Positions 22,101 to 33,470 are shown, numbered from the stretch's first letter. The stretch: DNA of 64,000 nucleotides from Angiostrongylus vasorum (GCA_018806985.1 JADANN010000364.1:6007001-6071000); one strand, 5' to 3'. Notes: generated by a model from the sequence alone, not told the origin. Made by a program: numbers and translations.

Positions 22101-25100
22101 TATTCTATCATGTTGTAGGTTTTTGGAACGTTCGATCTTTTGGAGCTATTTTTTAGCCGCGGCTTGCTTTCTGAAATCTTCCTCAGTGGGTGGTTGTCGA
22201 TGTGCATAAAAAGTGTCATTTAATTAGCTAGCAGTCTCCACTGTATGTTAAGTGAGCGTTACTTGACCAAGTTATTCCAACATTGACGGTGTTGTTCGTG
22301 CTACGTGTGGCTGTCGTTGTGCAGTAGCTATGGTCGCTTTCCATTGATGAATGCCGGTTGCATCCGGCATCGTCTTGTTTAAAACGACTCTTTCGAGTGA
22401 AGCTACTTCATTCAAGCGGTTCCGCCCTCCGGAAAATTCGTATCGTTGGGACAACGAAGACCCACATCGCGATGACGAACGGCAGTGAATAATCGACTCG
22501 AATCACTTGGGCTTTGGTGAAGCCGAAGTCGTCGAAGTGTTGGTCGAATAAAAGTTGTTTAACACCCTCGTGCGAACTCATGAGAGGAACGAAGCATACA
22601 GTACCTGATGGGACTTCTCCCCTGGCCAAGCCCAGGATTCTAGAAACTATAGTTGGCGATCCCAAGTGCCAAACACGAAAAAAATCACCATGATCTTATC
22701 TTGGTGCAAAATCTATTTTGATACGATGAACTGTCGGATATCGCATAGAATCAGTTTCCTGTCACATGTCGCAATTCGAATAAGAAGCTGTTTTTTTTTC
22801 ATTTTCGGTTCCACAGAAATGAAGTGGTGCCATTCATTATAAGGAGGCCTAATCAACCTGGGCGCTGGTTTGACACCACGCTGCACTCAATTAACCTGGT
22901 CTCAGGTCGGCTCACTACCTCCAATTCCTGTGAGAGTTCCCTAGCGCGGCCATCTTAGGATTCCAAGGAGATTGACCTCGCCCAGCGTTCATTGACATTC
23001 ATAAAGAGGATGAAAAGCCTCAACCAGCAATTAAATCCACGTGCCAATATAAAGGCCGTCGTGGATAACCGTTTCGAGGAAAACCAACAAACTGCAAGAG
23101 TTGCTGCTATCCACACAACAAGTGTAAGAACATTAAAAAAAAGTGGTGCGGAACGGAGTTTATGAGGACGATCTTCTCGTTTCTCATTTATTCAATGCAC
23201 AGTCTATTTTCATTATTTGTGTTTCACTTTCTTATTGACTTGTGATGTGAAACTTATTCTATTCGTACGTGGTATTTCCGCGCGCGGTGTTATGCTCGAT
23301 CTACCTTTTTTTAACGTACTCATCTGGTCACCGTCGATGACGAAAAGTTCTTACCTCATTTTTACTTCGGAATTCAAATTCCTGAAGAGAAAATGGCCGA
23401 AATTTCTTTCCCATGTTCTATTTAAGTAACCTCAATTGAATTCAATCATGACGAAACGGAACTGAGAAGTCGAAGCAAAAAGTGAAGACATCAAATTTTA
23501 TTACAAAGCACTGTCAAGTTTTGAGAAGACAAAATTGAATTTTTGCTAACCTAGAACATAAACAGTGGTCGTCATACGAGTTCTGGACCTCATAGTAATC
23601 TTCTATTCGGCTTAAGCTAGGAAAGAATTTAGTTCTAAATGTTGGTTTTAAGGTTGGAATGGTATATGGAGAGGCAGACTTTTATTGAATCAGTGGTGCT
23701 CGACATCATACCTAAACTTAAGGCGTCTATAATGACCGAGACGTGGGAAGATGTGGTTGTGCGGGCAAATTTGGATCTAACACGTATGGTTAATCTAATC
23801 TCAGTTTTGGACCGTTATCCCTTGGTATCGGAATTATGCCCTCTTCTAGTAAGTATTCTGTCAGAAGATATCTTTATGCATGCAAATTGGTGTATTTGCT
23901 TCAATGTCTTTTTTTTCTACTTTTTGCATCCTATTTACTTCAGTGCTGATTGTAAAAAAAAATTTGCTTACTTACTTGGATACTTGGATGGCCCTTTTCA
24001 CCGGTTGTGTGGGCCACAGCATAATTTTCACTTTCTTTCCGACTTTTGTTGGTTTAGCCATTGTAGCTCCCCCGGAGTGCTGAGGTCAACTTAGCCAAAA
24101 CCTGCCTTCAGGTCGTCACCACTACAAGCAGTCGCCGCCCTTGTGAATCAGAGGGAGATTTGCCATCATGCCACTAGTTTGGTACCAGGACGATGGTCGA
24201 TCCTGGTATTGGTTTACTCCTAGCTCGTCTTCCTGATGAGAACGCCGGACTCCTTCCTAACTTGGGAGACCCTGCTGAAAGGGTGAATCCCACCGCTCTA
24301 CATTGCAATCGGACACCCAGGAACACTTCCCAGCCATGGTGAGGCGGTAAAACCGTTGGGATGGGAAAAAAACTAACCTAAGTAAAACTATAAGAATTAC
24401 TATAATGGTCGAAAGCGACAGATATATAGTAGATAGGTGATGGGTGAGAAATCTTGATCCAAAATTTGTTTCATTCATGTACGTTTAGTTTCCAGATAAA
24501 AAATACGCTGCTAATACAGAAACGATGCCAAGATGACAAGATTCTCTCCAAAGCTATTTCCGGAGTTTTGCAAAGTCAGGGTCAGTGTGTCATTATAGGA
24601 TCAGATACGCAGTATGTCTCCCGGGTGAGTATTATACCTTGTTACTTACTAATAAGTAAAATTGGACTTGTGCAGTACAATGATTGGAGGTGCATTAGTT
24701 AATATACACGTGCTCATTGGTTCAGTCCCACGCGCATGGCTTACGAATTTCTTATTCGTCCGCACTTAGCGAAGGAGCGGGAGACGGTAGACCACCGCAA
24801 GTATTTGTGTGGACCTTATATGCGTTGAGTTATCTGTAAGGTGCTCGATGAATTCGAGCATACGGCCCTTCCCTCAAGAATTCATCAAAGCCGAATCATA
24901 TGTTTTTTATCCTCAATAGATAGATGTACAGTTTCAAAGTAGAATCCTTGTAGAAATCTTTTATGTATTGCAGTTACTACATACACTTGCTGCATTTCTG
25001 CCCGCTGAGTTGCGTTGGTGTTGTCCTCGTATGTATCGACATAAATTTAGCCCGTATGTTCGACTGCAAGCAGTGCACCGGGTGAGAACGTGCGGTTTTT

Positions 25101-27269
25101 TTATCTCTATTATATTGTTCATTTCATGTTTGATACTTTCCTCAAGCGGTGTCAGAGAAGTCAGGTCACTTTTTTAAAAAGGCACATCATGGATTCCTAT
25201 TTTTTTCTAGCTGCTATGAGGAAGGTTACCGAGTTTTCGTCTGCTCCTTCATATTTTTCAATTAATAAAGTGCATAAGGAAATGAAAAGGTGAAATGTTC
25301 ATAGAACGAACTTTGATTTATCGTCCAGAAGCTGATAGGTACAGATTTTTCAATCGTTTCAATTTGAAGTTTGTTTAAAAGTAGGGATTTCCGGAAATTA
25401 AAGTGTAGTCCAAATTTCACACATGCCGCTTGTAGAACAGTCACAGACATCAACGATCGCTTAAGACACTGGACGAAATTGCTTCTGTCCTCGAAATATA
25501 AACTTCGACTTTCGCCGGAAAAAAAATACGTAGCTTGTGCAACTTGACACTTGACACTTGAACGGCCCATCCTCACTGGTTGTGTGAGCCCCAGCATAAT
25601 CACTGTTTATCGGAGATTTGCTGGTTAACCCACTGTCGTTCCCTGGAATCCCGAGGTCAGCCTGGCCAAAGTCTGCCCCAGGTCTTCACCACCACGGGCA
25701 CTCGCAGCCCTTGTGGATCAGAGGGAGATTTGCCACCATGCGACTTTGATACCAGGATGGTGGCGGATCCTGGTATTGGTTTACCCTTAGCTAGGCTTCT
25801 TGATGGAAACGCCGGACTCCTTCTCAGCTTGGTAGACCCTGCCAGGGGATGAGTCCCCCGCTGTACATCGCAGTCTGAGACCCAGGAACACCTCCCAGCT
25901 ACGATGAAGCGGTAAACCATTGGGAGGTGCTTATGCAAAAGAGCCTCATAATTTCATTTTTATAGAAATCCTGTTTTGTTAGCAAACTTGACTTAATATG
26001 TTCATGCCACACTTTAAGTCAAATGTGAGGTGACTTTTACGTAGACGAGGGATTAGTGCAGATCTGACTGCGTGGGTTGATATCAAATGAGTTTCGTTCT
26101 CTTCGTTCATTTTCCCAGACGGAGGTTTCTTGCTCTACTTTTTCCTATCCAGTTGAGAGCTTGTTCAGGAGAAAGCAGTGTACCACTCAGCTAGTGTATA
26201 CAGAGGCTGTTGCTTTTTTGACCAATAATTTGTCTCTGGATCTCGGATGAGTCCCATGGCCAGTAATTGTCTTTTTGTACCCACAGATTAGTACGAACAT
26301 ATTTGCTAATGCAAAAGATGTCTGTTTCTCGTAAAAGGGAGCAGATCGGTCGATATGAGTACTTAAGTATTATTATTTCACGTGTTAAAGTATGCCGCCA
26401 TTGTTTTCGGCGGCATAAGACTTGAAAGAGTTCATACTGCTTACTGTGCCTCTCACGTATGGGTTGAAATCCGTCCATTTGTGCAAGCGTTATGTTGTCC
26501 TGTCCCACTTTAGTTTTCAATTGTAATTATCACTAAATAAGCTTTCGATTCAAACATTTACAGCACGAGTTACCGAATGTGATGCAATGTGGTGCGCTTG
26601 CGAACTGGCCTTTATGTGTAGTGGACGTTGATCGTTCTATGGTGTGTATGTCGGCTCACTACAGTCGTCATCGAGTTTTGAAACAGAGAGCCGATGCTCA
26701 GAGAATCGATACCATTCTCAATAACGCTTTCCAAAACAAACCAGTGACTTTGTAAGTTCTTCATGAACATGGTTTCCATAGCGAAGATTTTATATTGGGA
26801 ACATTTGGTAACCAATGTCTTCGTTTAAGTTCTTTCAAATGTTCAGTACAAATACTTCAGGGAGTTGAGCTCGTGTCGAGTTCTTGAATGTGTCAAAGCA
26901 TTTGTAAGAAGAATGGATATGCTTCCAGTTGAGCAGTCTGCCCGGATGGGTCTTGTCAATCAGTTGTTATTATATGTCGAAAATATGGCACAAGCGCTTA
27001 TCTTGTATGTAAAACACGCTAGGTATTTAGTATTTCTCACTATTATTGAGGCTTTTGAATTTTCCAAAGACTTCTAAGAACCGTCAAAATACTGCTTCAG
27101 TGAGCCGCTTCCTTCCGAAAAGTCTTCGGCGACGAAAAGTTCCCATTTCTCTTTGAACGAATGTCGCTGTGCTCTCGACTTGCAATCTGACAGCTGGTTT
27201 CATGCCGTTTTGGCCAGGGCTGAACTGATAATGCCAGATATTGCGGAGTTCATATACAGTTCAACGTGA
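16107..27269 (+). CDS. alfa-1: C9orf72 homologue (ALFA-1), longin/DENN protein; first coding exon not found
   Basis: Family: C9orf72 forms a complex with SMCR8 and WDR41 acting in lysosome/autophagy and small-GTPase control. Exons: 16107-16223, 16307-16438, 17004-17398, 20415-20690, 20765-21049, 23653-23848, 24496-24624, 24974-25081, 26564-26751, 26861-27004, 27101-27269; all phases agree, giving ~712 residues. Homology in order: KVVWSSFDFMCGPELKFVWE, ISDEVFVSKFVLAEQVF, LVGSFIFSMSQPDGIRTLYA, KAISGVLQSQGQCVIIGSD, LLHTLAAFLPAELRWC, VVDVDRSMVCMSAHYSRHR, LVNQLLLYVENMAQALI, and the C-terminal helix LARAELIMPDIAEFIYSS. Exons 2-4 and the start of 5 add ~290 polar residues absent from the vertebrate protein. 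Uncertain: no ATG in the first listed exon, and ~23 residues expected between exons 5 and 6 are missing (an exon in 21050-23652 may be unrecognised). Confidence 0.9.
16525..16690 (+). repeat. SINE-A, 5'-truncated
   Basis: Carries the family core (gaaacgaaggactcgcatggtgtgttagtgagcgcgtta, ..gcccaccgcagacatcagcggtccgg) and the tail start (ctcagcatcctcatg). It lies in the intron after alfa-1 exon 2. Confidence 0.75.
16788..16861 (+). tRNA. tRNA-Met(CAT)-like gene, probably a pseudogene
   Basis: D-arm AGC..AGTGGAT..GCT, anticodon loop CTCATAA (anticodon CAT), and T-arm TGAG-TTCGAGC-CTCA are all in register and at normal spacing. The acceptor stem (TGTTTCC with CAAGGCA) has only five of seven pairs, two of them wobble, and the anticodon stem has two mismatches. 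It is therefore a relic tRNA or a tRNA-derived repeat rather than a confident functional gene. It lies inside an alfa-1 intron, same strand. Confidence 0.4.
18330..18455 (-). repeat. Diverged SINE-B-like fragment
   Basis: On the minus strand a tRNA-like head (ggggcggatagcacagtgg..) leads into the body (ccaaccaagcctctcatccttccgg..ggtaccgaacttgtcagg). It is more diverged than other SINE-B copies and ends before the body is complete. Antisense to alfa-1. Confidence 0.5.
18690..19430 (-). pseudogene. piggyBac-like transposase relic
   Basis: The minus-strand frame 19088-18699 contains the piggyBac DDE signature order: HVYADNCYTSDLLF (second catalytic Asp region), a KNRIIPKR basic block, LKRGLWIAQQNRNDLTLLTSTIHD, and KPLVIGSYRKYL before the third-Asp region (..FADSGGC in place of the usual Tyr/Gly-rich Asp block). 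Upstream in another frame VDRLLLRCKNRQIIVKFLQQTTTK (19200-19110) resembles the VDE..F.GR..KQY.P.KPTKWG block, degraded. Frameshifts and loss of both ends make it a relic. It lies in the intron between alfa-1 exons 3 and 4, antisense. Confidence 0.6.
19640..19850 (+). repeat. SINE-A
   Basis: Head (ccgttgatgggtggttgttgatggca), core (aaatgaacgacccggatggtgtggtggtgaacgcgtta) and tail start (cttagcatcattatggtta) in family order. In an alfa-1 intron. Confidence 0.8.
19913..20247 (-). repeat. Family C repeat
   Basis: Reverse-strand copy starting at the RTE-like tail (gatacttgaattgaacgtcctc) and running through the body to gcagtccgacacccaggaa. In an alfa-1 intron, antisense to the gene. Confidence 0.8.
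21493..21634. repeat. 66-bp near-perfect hairpin made of SINE-A tail sequence
   Basis: Arms 21493-21558 and 21569-21634 are reverse complements with few mismatches around the 10-base loop aatggtgatg. Each arm is the SINE-A 3' tail (ataccctgccattaaaaag..gtaggcaataaata), as seen beside SINE-A at 32.88 and 59.17 kb. It lies in the long intron after alfa-1 exon 5. Confidence 0.85.
21636..21885 (+). repeat. SINE-A, full-length head and body
   Basis: Begins tgattataactgaagcctcagcttaactgg, includes gctgacgggtgattgctgg and the tRNA-like core (gcatggtgtggtggtaaatgcgtta..gcgcgttcgttccccaccgc), and ends ctcagcaccattg. It directly follows the SINE-A-tail hairpin. Confidence 0.85.
21886..23652. other. 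Remainder of the long alfa-1 intron
   Basis: No confident exon or repeat recognised. A small, well-bounded open stretch after ttctaatttcacag (22055-22120) was examined as the missing alfa-1 exon, but its phase does not fit. Confidence 0.3.
23970..24365 (-). repeat. Family C repeat, full length
   Basis: Tail first (acttggatacttggatggcccttttcacc), full body, and head (agccatggtgaggcggtaaaaccgttggga). In an alfa-1 intron, antisense. Confidence 0.85.
25548..25932 (-). repeat. Family C repeat, full length
   Basis: Tail (cacttgaacggcccatcctcactgg), intact body blocks, and head (gatgaagcggtaaaccattgggagg). In an alfa-1 intron, antisense. Confidence 0.85.
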
Positions 27270-27699
27270 ATACTTTGTGATATTTTTAACTTTAAAAGTA
27301 TTTTTAGTGCTGGATGATTTACCTTTTTTTTAGCTGGACATACTTTGCCTTTTTATCCTAGCTTTTTGCGTTAGTTTTTTAATTCATACATTATAGCCCT
27401 TTTTTTTCTCCACACAAGGTCGGCGTCTTCAGACCTGGGTTATATTTTTCTTTTCAAGGACAGGTAATTGTCATAATATCACTCTATCTTGACCCAAGTG
27501 TAGTTCTCACACATACAAAGTATAGATTCTGTACTGGTAATCTTATCAGTCTTCTGGATCCTCTCACTTACGCTTATTTCATTTTCTTCTTCATATAAGA
27601 GTTGTGATCTGTTAAAATTTACAATACAGTTAAGAAATTTTACACTTCTTACATGAATCCAGCCAAAAACATTGTGATATTTGTAGTGAAATGTCTCGG

Positions 27700-28880
27700 T
27701 GCTACCTATCCATCATCACTTTTGCGATTTTATGAAGAGAAGTGATCCTTGACCTATCCCACTTCTTATAGTTGATTTCGCAACAGAAATCTCGTTAAAA
27801 TTCGGCTTAGGAATAGAAGCAGCCATAAATAGTCTGGTTGTGATGCATTCTGATATGTCGTTCAACAAAGTAAATACATTTTTAGTATTATTTGTGTTAG
27901 ATGTCCAATTCTCCTAACGATTTACCGTTTCATCGTGGCTGGAAGGTGTTTCCGGCCGCGATGAACAGCAAGAGATTCAACCCTCGGCAGGGCCTCCTAA
28001 GCTGAGAAAGAGTCCGGCGTTACCATCAGGAAGCTCAGCTAATAGTAAGCTAGTATCAGTATCAACCACCGTCCTGGTATCAAAGTCGCATGGTGGCAAA
28101 TCTCCCTCTGATCCACAAGGGCGGCGAGAGCTTTTGGTGGTGAAGACCTGGGGCAGACTTTGGCCAGGCTGTCCTCAGGATTCCAGGAAACCACAATGGC
28201 TTAACCAGCAAAACTCCGAAGCAATGGAAATTATGCTGGGGCCCGCGTAACCGGTGAAGATGGGCCATTCAAGTATCCAGGTAAATAAGGTGTTTGGTAA
28301 TGTAGGGTGCTTTATTTTCTTCATCAGCTACGTGCTTATCTCCAAATAACTGTACAGGCGTCCATCGAAGTCTATAGTGTAAAAATGGTTCTCTCATCAT
28401 CATCTCTGGTACCTGTTTGCTGTATGGGAATTGCACATTAGTGTCAACGCATAGTGTAATTTGAGTTGAAAGAACAAATCATTGAAGGTTATTTATTTTG
28501 TCTCCAAGGTATTCCTTATTTAGAGGAGCAAAATACGAAGATATTGATGCTACACACAGCAATTGGACTGAATCCAGTTCCCTGCTATGATTTCTTTTTA
28601 TGCGACCTTTCACGATGGAGAAAAAAATACAGTGGAGTTCCCATTAAGCGTTAATTGAATGGTTACATAAATGGCTAGTTCTTTGAAAGAGAGAGGGTTT
28701 GTGCATTCTGGGATGATTCGGATATTTTCGTTTTGTTATTACGGTTTTCGGAAAGAAATTGGTACGTGAACTGGTTCAAAGGGAAATGCCTAGCGTGCGA
28801 GCAGCACGAAGTACGAAGGTAGAACATTCCAAGACGTTTGGCACAGGCGATCACTGGTGTTTTCACATTAGAATTTGTCT
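27700..28880 (+). repeat. Diverged segmental duplicate, copy 1 (pair at 32.15-33.69 kb)
   Basis: Several blocks align in order with 32150-33690: the cttatagttga..aacagaaatc..gttaaaattcggcttaggaata block, the tctgatatgtcgttc..aaagtaaatacattt block, the caccaaataactgtacaggc..gaagtctatagtgtaaa block, and gcacgaagtacgaaggtagaacattcc near the end. Each copy carries different repeat insertions (family C here, SINE-A in the other). No protein was recognised. An apparent 62-codon frame at 28466-28654 is not conserved enough to call. Confidence 0.6.
27913..28288 (+). repeat. Family C repeat
   Basis: Head (acgatttaccgtttcatcgtggctgg) to tail (gaagatgggccattcaagtatcc). Inserted within segmental duplicate copy 1 and absent from copy 2. 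Confidence 0.85.
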
Positions 28881-28889
28881 ATCCCGAAT

Positions 28890-28945
28890 TAATAGGGCAC
28901 AGTGGTCGGAGGTGCTCTGCGACACCCATACACATACACACACAT

Positions 28946-29041
<96 letters not shown>

Positions 29042-29285
29042 GATCGATCACCGTGCGCGTGGCTCACCAAGCCTACCTTCCCTTCCGGATCGGCAAAATG
29101 GTATCAGACTTGTCTGGGAGGATAGCAGCACTGGCTCGATACAATAGTAGGTCACCACGAGTCATTGTAAAGAGCATATATGCATTCAATCACCACCAAC
29201 GATGCTTAATGAAGTCGAATGCATGGCGCATCCCTCATGGACTGATCAACACCGAGAGCTTTATCCTTTTATCCTTTATCCCGAA
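28890..29285 (+). repeat. SINE-B with an internal CA expansion
   Basis: The head starts ..gggcacagtggtcggaggtgctctgcgacaccc, then a (CA)n/(CACATA)n array occupies 28921-29040, and the head resumes at gatcgatcaccgtgcgcgtgg, followed by a complete body and tail (tttatccttttatcctttatcc). Confidence 0.85.
28921..29040. repeat. CA/ACACAT microsatellite inside a SINE-B head
   Basis: About 120 bp of cacata and ca units. Other SINE-B copies have only a few acacac units at this point. Confidence 0.95.
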
Positions 29286-29668
29286 GGGATGCTAGGATGG
29301 ATGGGCTCGGGGTCTGGAATCATCGACCATGCGCGTATACTATGGTGTCTGTAGATATTGTGTTGGTCCCCATAGAATATATTGTCTGACGTGATAGTAC
29401 AATTACGTTTGCTTAATGTACCCAAAGGGGGAATGGAGTGCCATTTTTGCTGACAATGTGGGCTGTCCGCTGGTTGTATTCAATGTGCATCGGGAGCGGC
29501 AAAAAAAAACTTGAGGTCATCACGTATATGTCGAAGGACTAACTTTTGTGCCATGTTAGGGAGGTCGATGACTGAGCACCAGAATACTGACAGTGGTGGC
29601 CAAGTGTTTGTGCCGTGAACGAAAATGCTGCTGGACAGAATCGATAGCATATTACGCTTATCGCAAAA

Positions 29669-30040
29669 GTTACTTGGATACTTGGATGACCTGTCCTCAC
29701 CGGTTGTGCGGGGAGCAGCAAAATTTCTACTTTTTTGGAGTCTTGCTGGTTTATCCATCGTGGTTCCCTGGAGTCCCGAGGTGAACCTAGCCAAAGTCTA
29801 TCCCAGGTCGTCACCACCACAGGCAGTTGCCGCCTTTGTGGATCAGAGCGAGATTTGCCACCACGCGATCAATTTGATACTAGGACAGTGGTATTGGTTT
29901 ACTCTTACCTGGGCTTCATGATAGAAACGGCAGACTCTTCAACTTGGGAGACCGTGCCGTGGGGATTACTCCCCCGGCTGTACATTGCAGCCCGACACTG
30001 AGAAACACCCAGCCACGATAAGGCGGTAAACCGTTGGAAG
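29669..30040 (-). repeat. Family C repeat, full length
   Basis: Tail (acttggatacttggatgacctgtcctcacc) to head (agccacgataaggcggtaaaccgttgg). Confidence 0.85.
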
Positions 30041-30123
30041 ATTGCAAAAATTATTGGTACAAAACGCAAAAAACGATTTTCTATGCCATCGCGAAGCTAT
30101 TCTGAGAATTTCAGCTCAGCCCG

Positions 30124-30525
30124 TAGATGTGGAAGGGAGCAGTAATTACAGGAAGTATCATTATTCATTCATTACGGGTCGTTCTATCGCATCCATCTGA
30201 CATGGGCTGCATTTCGGCTGAAGTTATGGAAAGTCCTAAGCTGTGCATCGGCTAGTCGAGAGATGTTTGAGTGGAGCGACCTTTGGACTAAGTCCCTGGC
30301 CCTCTTTATGAATACCTTGTTTCTAAGATAACAACTGCATTGTTTTTGGATCTAGAAAGACGAAATTCTTCCCGTATTTTGAGTACGCCAAACTATGTTG
30401 TGACTCGAGACTTGCTCAAAAACGACAAATCAAACAGTGCTGTGAACTCTGAAACGCTTAGAGTGTTGATTGGAACGGGATCCGAAGCTAGTCGAGGACG
30501 CTCCGTCAGGAATGGGGAATTATAG
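30124..30525 (+). CDS. Possible unassigned exon(s)
   Basis: After ..gtaattacag a frame stays open to about 30330 (including RIHLTWAAFRLKLWKVL). After ..tttttggatctag (30356) another frame stays open to a stop at 30523-30525 (ERRNSSRILSTPNYVVTRDL). The splice sites look reasonable, but the two frames cannot be joined convincingly and I recognise no family. This may be part of a host gene or chance. Confidence 0.18.
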
Positions 30526-30792
30526 TTTGTAGTGGGCATGTGTTGGGGAGTTTGCTATGGAAATGCTTCAGCTTCTTACTTTTCCCGTCAACATATAATG
30601 GAAGGAATCTTGACAATAGTGTCCATTTTCATTCCAAGGATCTTGGAGATGCAACTGTTGGTATATCATGGACCCATGTGACTGCTTTTGATCATTTTGT
30701 TTTTGTTTTAACTTATACCTATTTGCTGTAGTTTTCTTATTGCGTGCATTTGAATAAACAATTCAGTTATAAATTGTGTATGAAAGTCCTAT

Positions 30793-31078
30793 GGGCGCGT
30801 GTAGCGCAATGGTCAGAGGCGCCCTTGTATACACATGGGTTGATCTCCACGCCCCATGCCCACCAAGCCTTCCATCCCACAGGGTTCGGCAAATTAGTAC
30901 CAGACTTATCTGGGAGGATAGCACCACTAACTCAATACATAGGTAAGCCACCGCAAGTCATTGTAAAGGTCAGATATGCATTCAATCACCTTTAACGATG
31001 CTTAATGAAGTCGAATGAATAGCGCATCCTTCAGAGATTGATCAACGCAGAGAGCTTTATCCTTTTTTTCCTTTTATA
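30793..31078 (+). repeat. SINE-B
   Basis: Head gggcgcgtgtagcgcaatgg, T-arm-like gggttgatctccacgcccc, complete body, tail tttatcctttttttcc. Confidence 0.85.
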
Positions 31079-31264
31079 TTGACAAGATGCCATCATATTC
31101 TTCGTAGATTTCCAAGGAAACGTCCACCTGCATAGAAGCTTACAGAGAGAATTAGAATGAGAAACATGACCAGCTATGGACAAGAAACCGTATGCCTCAG
31201 TGTTTTTTCTCTCCATGCATATCCAAAGGCTATAAAGTCCATGCGAATTACATCAGAATAATGG

Positions 31265-31460
31265 AGTACACCAAAGACTTAACGTTGGTGGGTCCCTTAA
31301 GTAACACCCATGCGATCGACAACGCATGTCGTGGGTCCGTGCAACGCAGCGGCTAGATGTGCCGTGCAATGCACACGACCTGTCTTTTGTTAGGTTCAGC
31401 GCCACAGGGTCCAAGTTTTGTTCGTATCTCAGCACCATTGTGGTCGTACTTCACATAATG
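31265..31460 (+). repeat. Diverged SINE-A
   Basis: Retains the order core..aacgcatgtcgtgggtccgtg..gttttgttcgtatctcagcaccattgtgg and a tail cctgccgtgaaaaattg. Confidence 0.5.
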
Positions 31461-32469
31461 TCCTGCCGTGAAAAATTGTAGCAAGCAGGAAACAAAAAGT
31501 TGTACCTTGTAACTTTCTCAGTTCAATTCAATTCCAACTTTCGTTTTTTTCATTTCGGTTTTACTGTCGTCTCCGAATCAACTAGAACGAAGACTGTGAA
31601 AAAGAATCGTTACCAAGAAAGGTACTTTCGTCGGACCCACATCGTGGTGAAGACCTGAATACGCCCTTGCAAGGTTACGTCAGGACTCTAGGGAGGACCA
31701 AGTTGCACGACCAGCAATAAACCAGCCTCAGTATCCCGCACACTGGGTGCTCTCGTCTATGACGTCAGGCGGTGAGACGACCGGTGAGAGGCCAGAAAAT
31801 CTCGGGTTAGGCAGGACGTCATTGGAACCGGATCTGACGCACGCACGCACGACACCATGGAGATTGTTTCTCACTATGCACGTATAATGCTGGAACACTC
31901 TCCACAGACGCCGATCTTCACGCCCTTCTTGTAGCCGCGGATCGCACTAAATTTCATGCAATCGCACTATAGGAAAGAAAAAATCAAGAAAACGGACACA
32001 CGCCAACTAAACAAAGGGACCCTCGTTGTCTGCAGATAAAAGCTCTCGTCGCGAAACGCCGGCGGCATGGGCTTTATCGTCGGTCCACCCATTGTCCATC
32101 TTATGGTCTTTTAACATTTCTTGCATGAGCTCACTGCCGGTACCGCTTACCCAACACCACTTTTATGATTTTATAACCGTAATCGATCACTGACCAGTTT
32201 TCACCTCTTATAGTTGACTTTACCAAAGATTTTGTTAAAAAATCCGCCTTAGAAATACTAACTGCCATAAACAGCCTACATTATTTCTGATATGTCGTTC
32301 TTTAAAGTAAATACATTTTCAACGTTGTTCCAGTTAGATGACTAGTTATGTGGGTGCTTTGTTTCATTTTCACCACCAGATACATCCTCATCACCAAATA
32401 ATTGTATAGACATAGATTTCTTCAAAGTCTACAGTGCAAACTGTTTTCTTTCCAATGTTTACCTCTCCT

Positions 32470-32615
32470 TTGCTGATAGATAGGCGAATCGAAGGATCCG
32501 CATGGTGTGGTGGTGAACGCTTTAGCCTCCAAAAGGTAACAGCGCGTTCGTTGCCCATCGCAGACACCTGTGGTCCGGAGTTTTGCAAATATCTCAGCAT
32601 CTTTGTGGTTGTTTT
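32470..32615 (+). repeat. SINE-A, 5'-truncated
   Basis: gcgaatcgaaggatccgcatggtgtggtggtgaacgc .. ggagttttgcaaatatctcagc. Confidence 0.8.
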
Positions 32616-32884
32616 CTTCATAGGCATTTATGGTGTCTCTTTGTTATGTGAAAATTTCACTTTGGTGTCAACGCATAATAGTGTAATATAATGGAGAGGA
32701 CAAACACAGTGAACCTTATTTCATAATTAAGATATTATTTAGGTAAACAGAAGATGGTAATACTGACAATACATGCAGAGGTCCGATTGATGCCGTTTTT
32801 CCTGCTATGATATTGTTTTATACGACCTTCCCAGGTAGAATAGAAACTACCACGGAAAGGTTACACTAACCACAATTTTAACTA

Positions 32885-33190
32885 ATTATTTACTGCCTAC
32901 TCTTTTTAACGGCAGGGTATTTACTGCGAAATACTTTGATGATGCTAAGGTATTTGCAAAACTCCGGACCGCAGGTGTCTGCGGTGGGGAACGAACGCGC
33001 TATTGTCCTTTCCGGGGAGTAGCGCGCTCACCACTACACCATGTGGGTCCTTCGTTTCGCCTGTCTCTCGGCTAGTTCTATCGATCTTTTGCCATCAGCA
33101 ATCACCCGTCAGCGAGATTGATCTGGGGAGCCCAAATCGGCAACGAACCCAGTTAAGCTGAGGCTGCAGTTATAATCACAACTTTAACTT
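32885..33190 (-). repeat. SINE-A, full length
   Basis: Reverse-strand copy with tail (ttatttactgcctactctttttaacggcagggtatt), body and head (gttaagctgaggctgcagttataa). Confidence 0.85.
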
Positions 33191-33199
33191 ATGAATTAG

Positions 33200-33470
33200 A
33201 ACTTAGAGTAGGCACTAAATAATAGCTTAACTGGGTTCGTTGCCGATTTGGGCTCCCCAGATCAATCCCGCTGACGGGTGGTTGCTGATGGCAAAAGATC
33301 GATAGAACTAGCTGAGAGACAGACGAAACGAAGGAGCCGCATGGTGTGGTGGTGAGCGCGCTACCCCCCGGAAAGGACAATAGCGCGTTCGTTCTTCACC
33401 GCAGACACCTGCGGTCCGGAGTTTTGCAAATATCTCAGCATCATCAAAGTTACACTAACCGTTAATTCAG
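33200..33470 (+). repeat. SINE-A
   Basis: Head-to-head with the copy at 32885-33190; the two bodies form an inverted repeat of about 240 bp per arm with a short spacer. Confidence 0.85.

Noticed and set aside
22055..22150. Open stretch after ttctaatttcacag considered as the missing alfa-1 exon
   Set aside because: The phase required by the flanking exons leads into TGA, and there is no suitable donor.
26191..26520. 109-codon minus-strand open frame inside an alfa-1 intron
   Set aside because: No recognisable motif, no splice context, and it lies antisense in an intron between well-supported exons.
28759..29147. Open frames rich in Thr/His/Tyr/Cys
   Set aside because: They come from the CA/CACATA array inside a SINE-B head.
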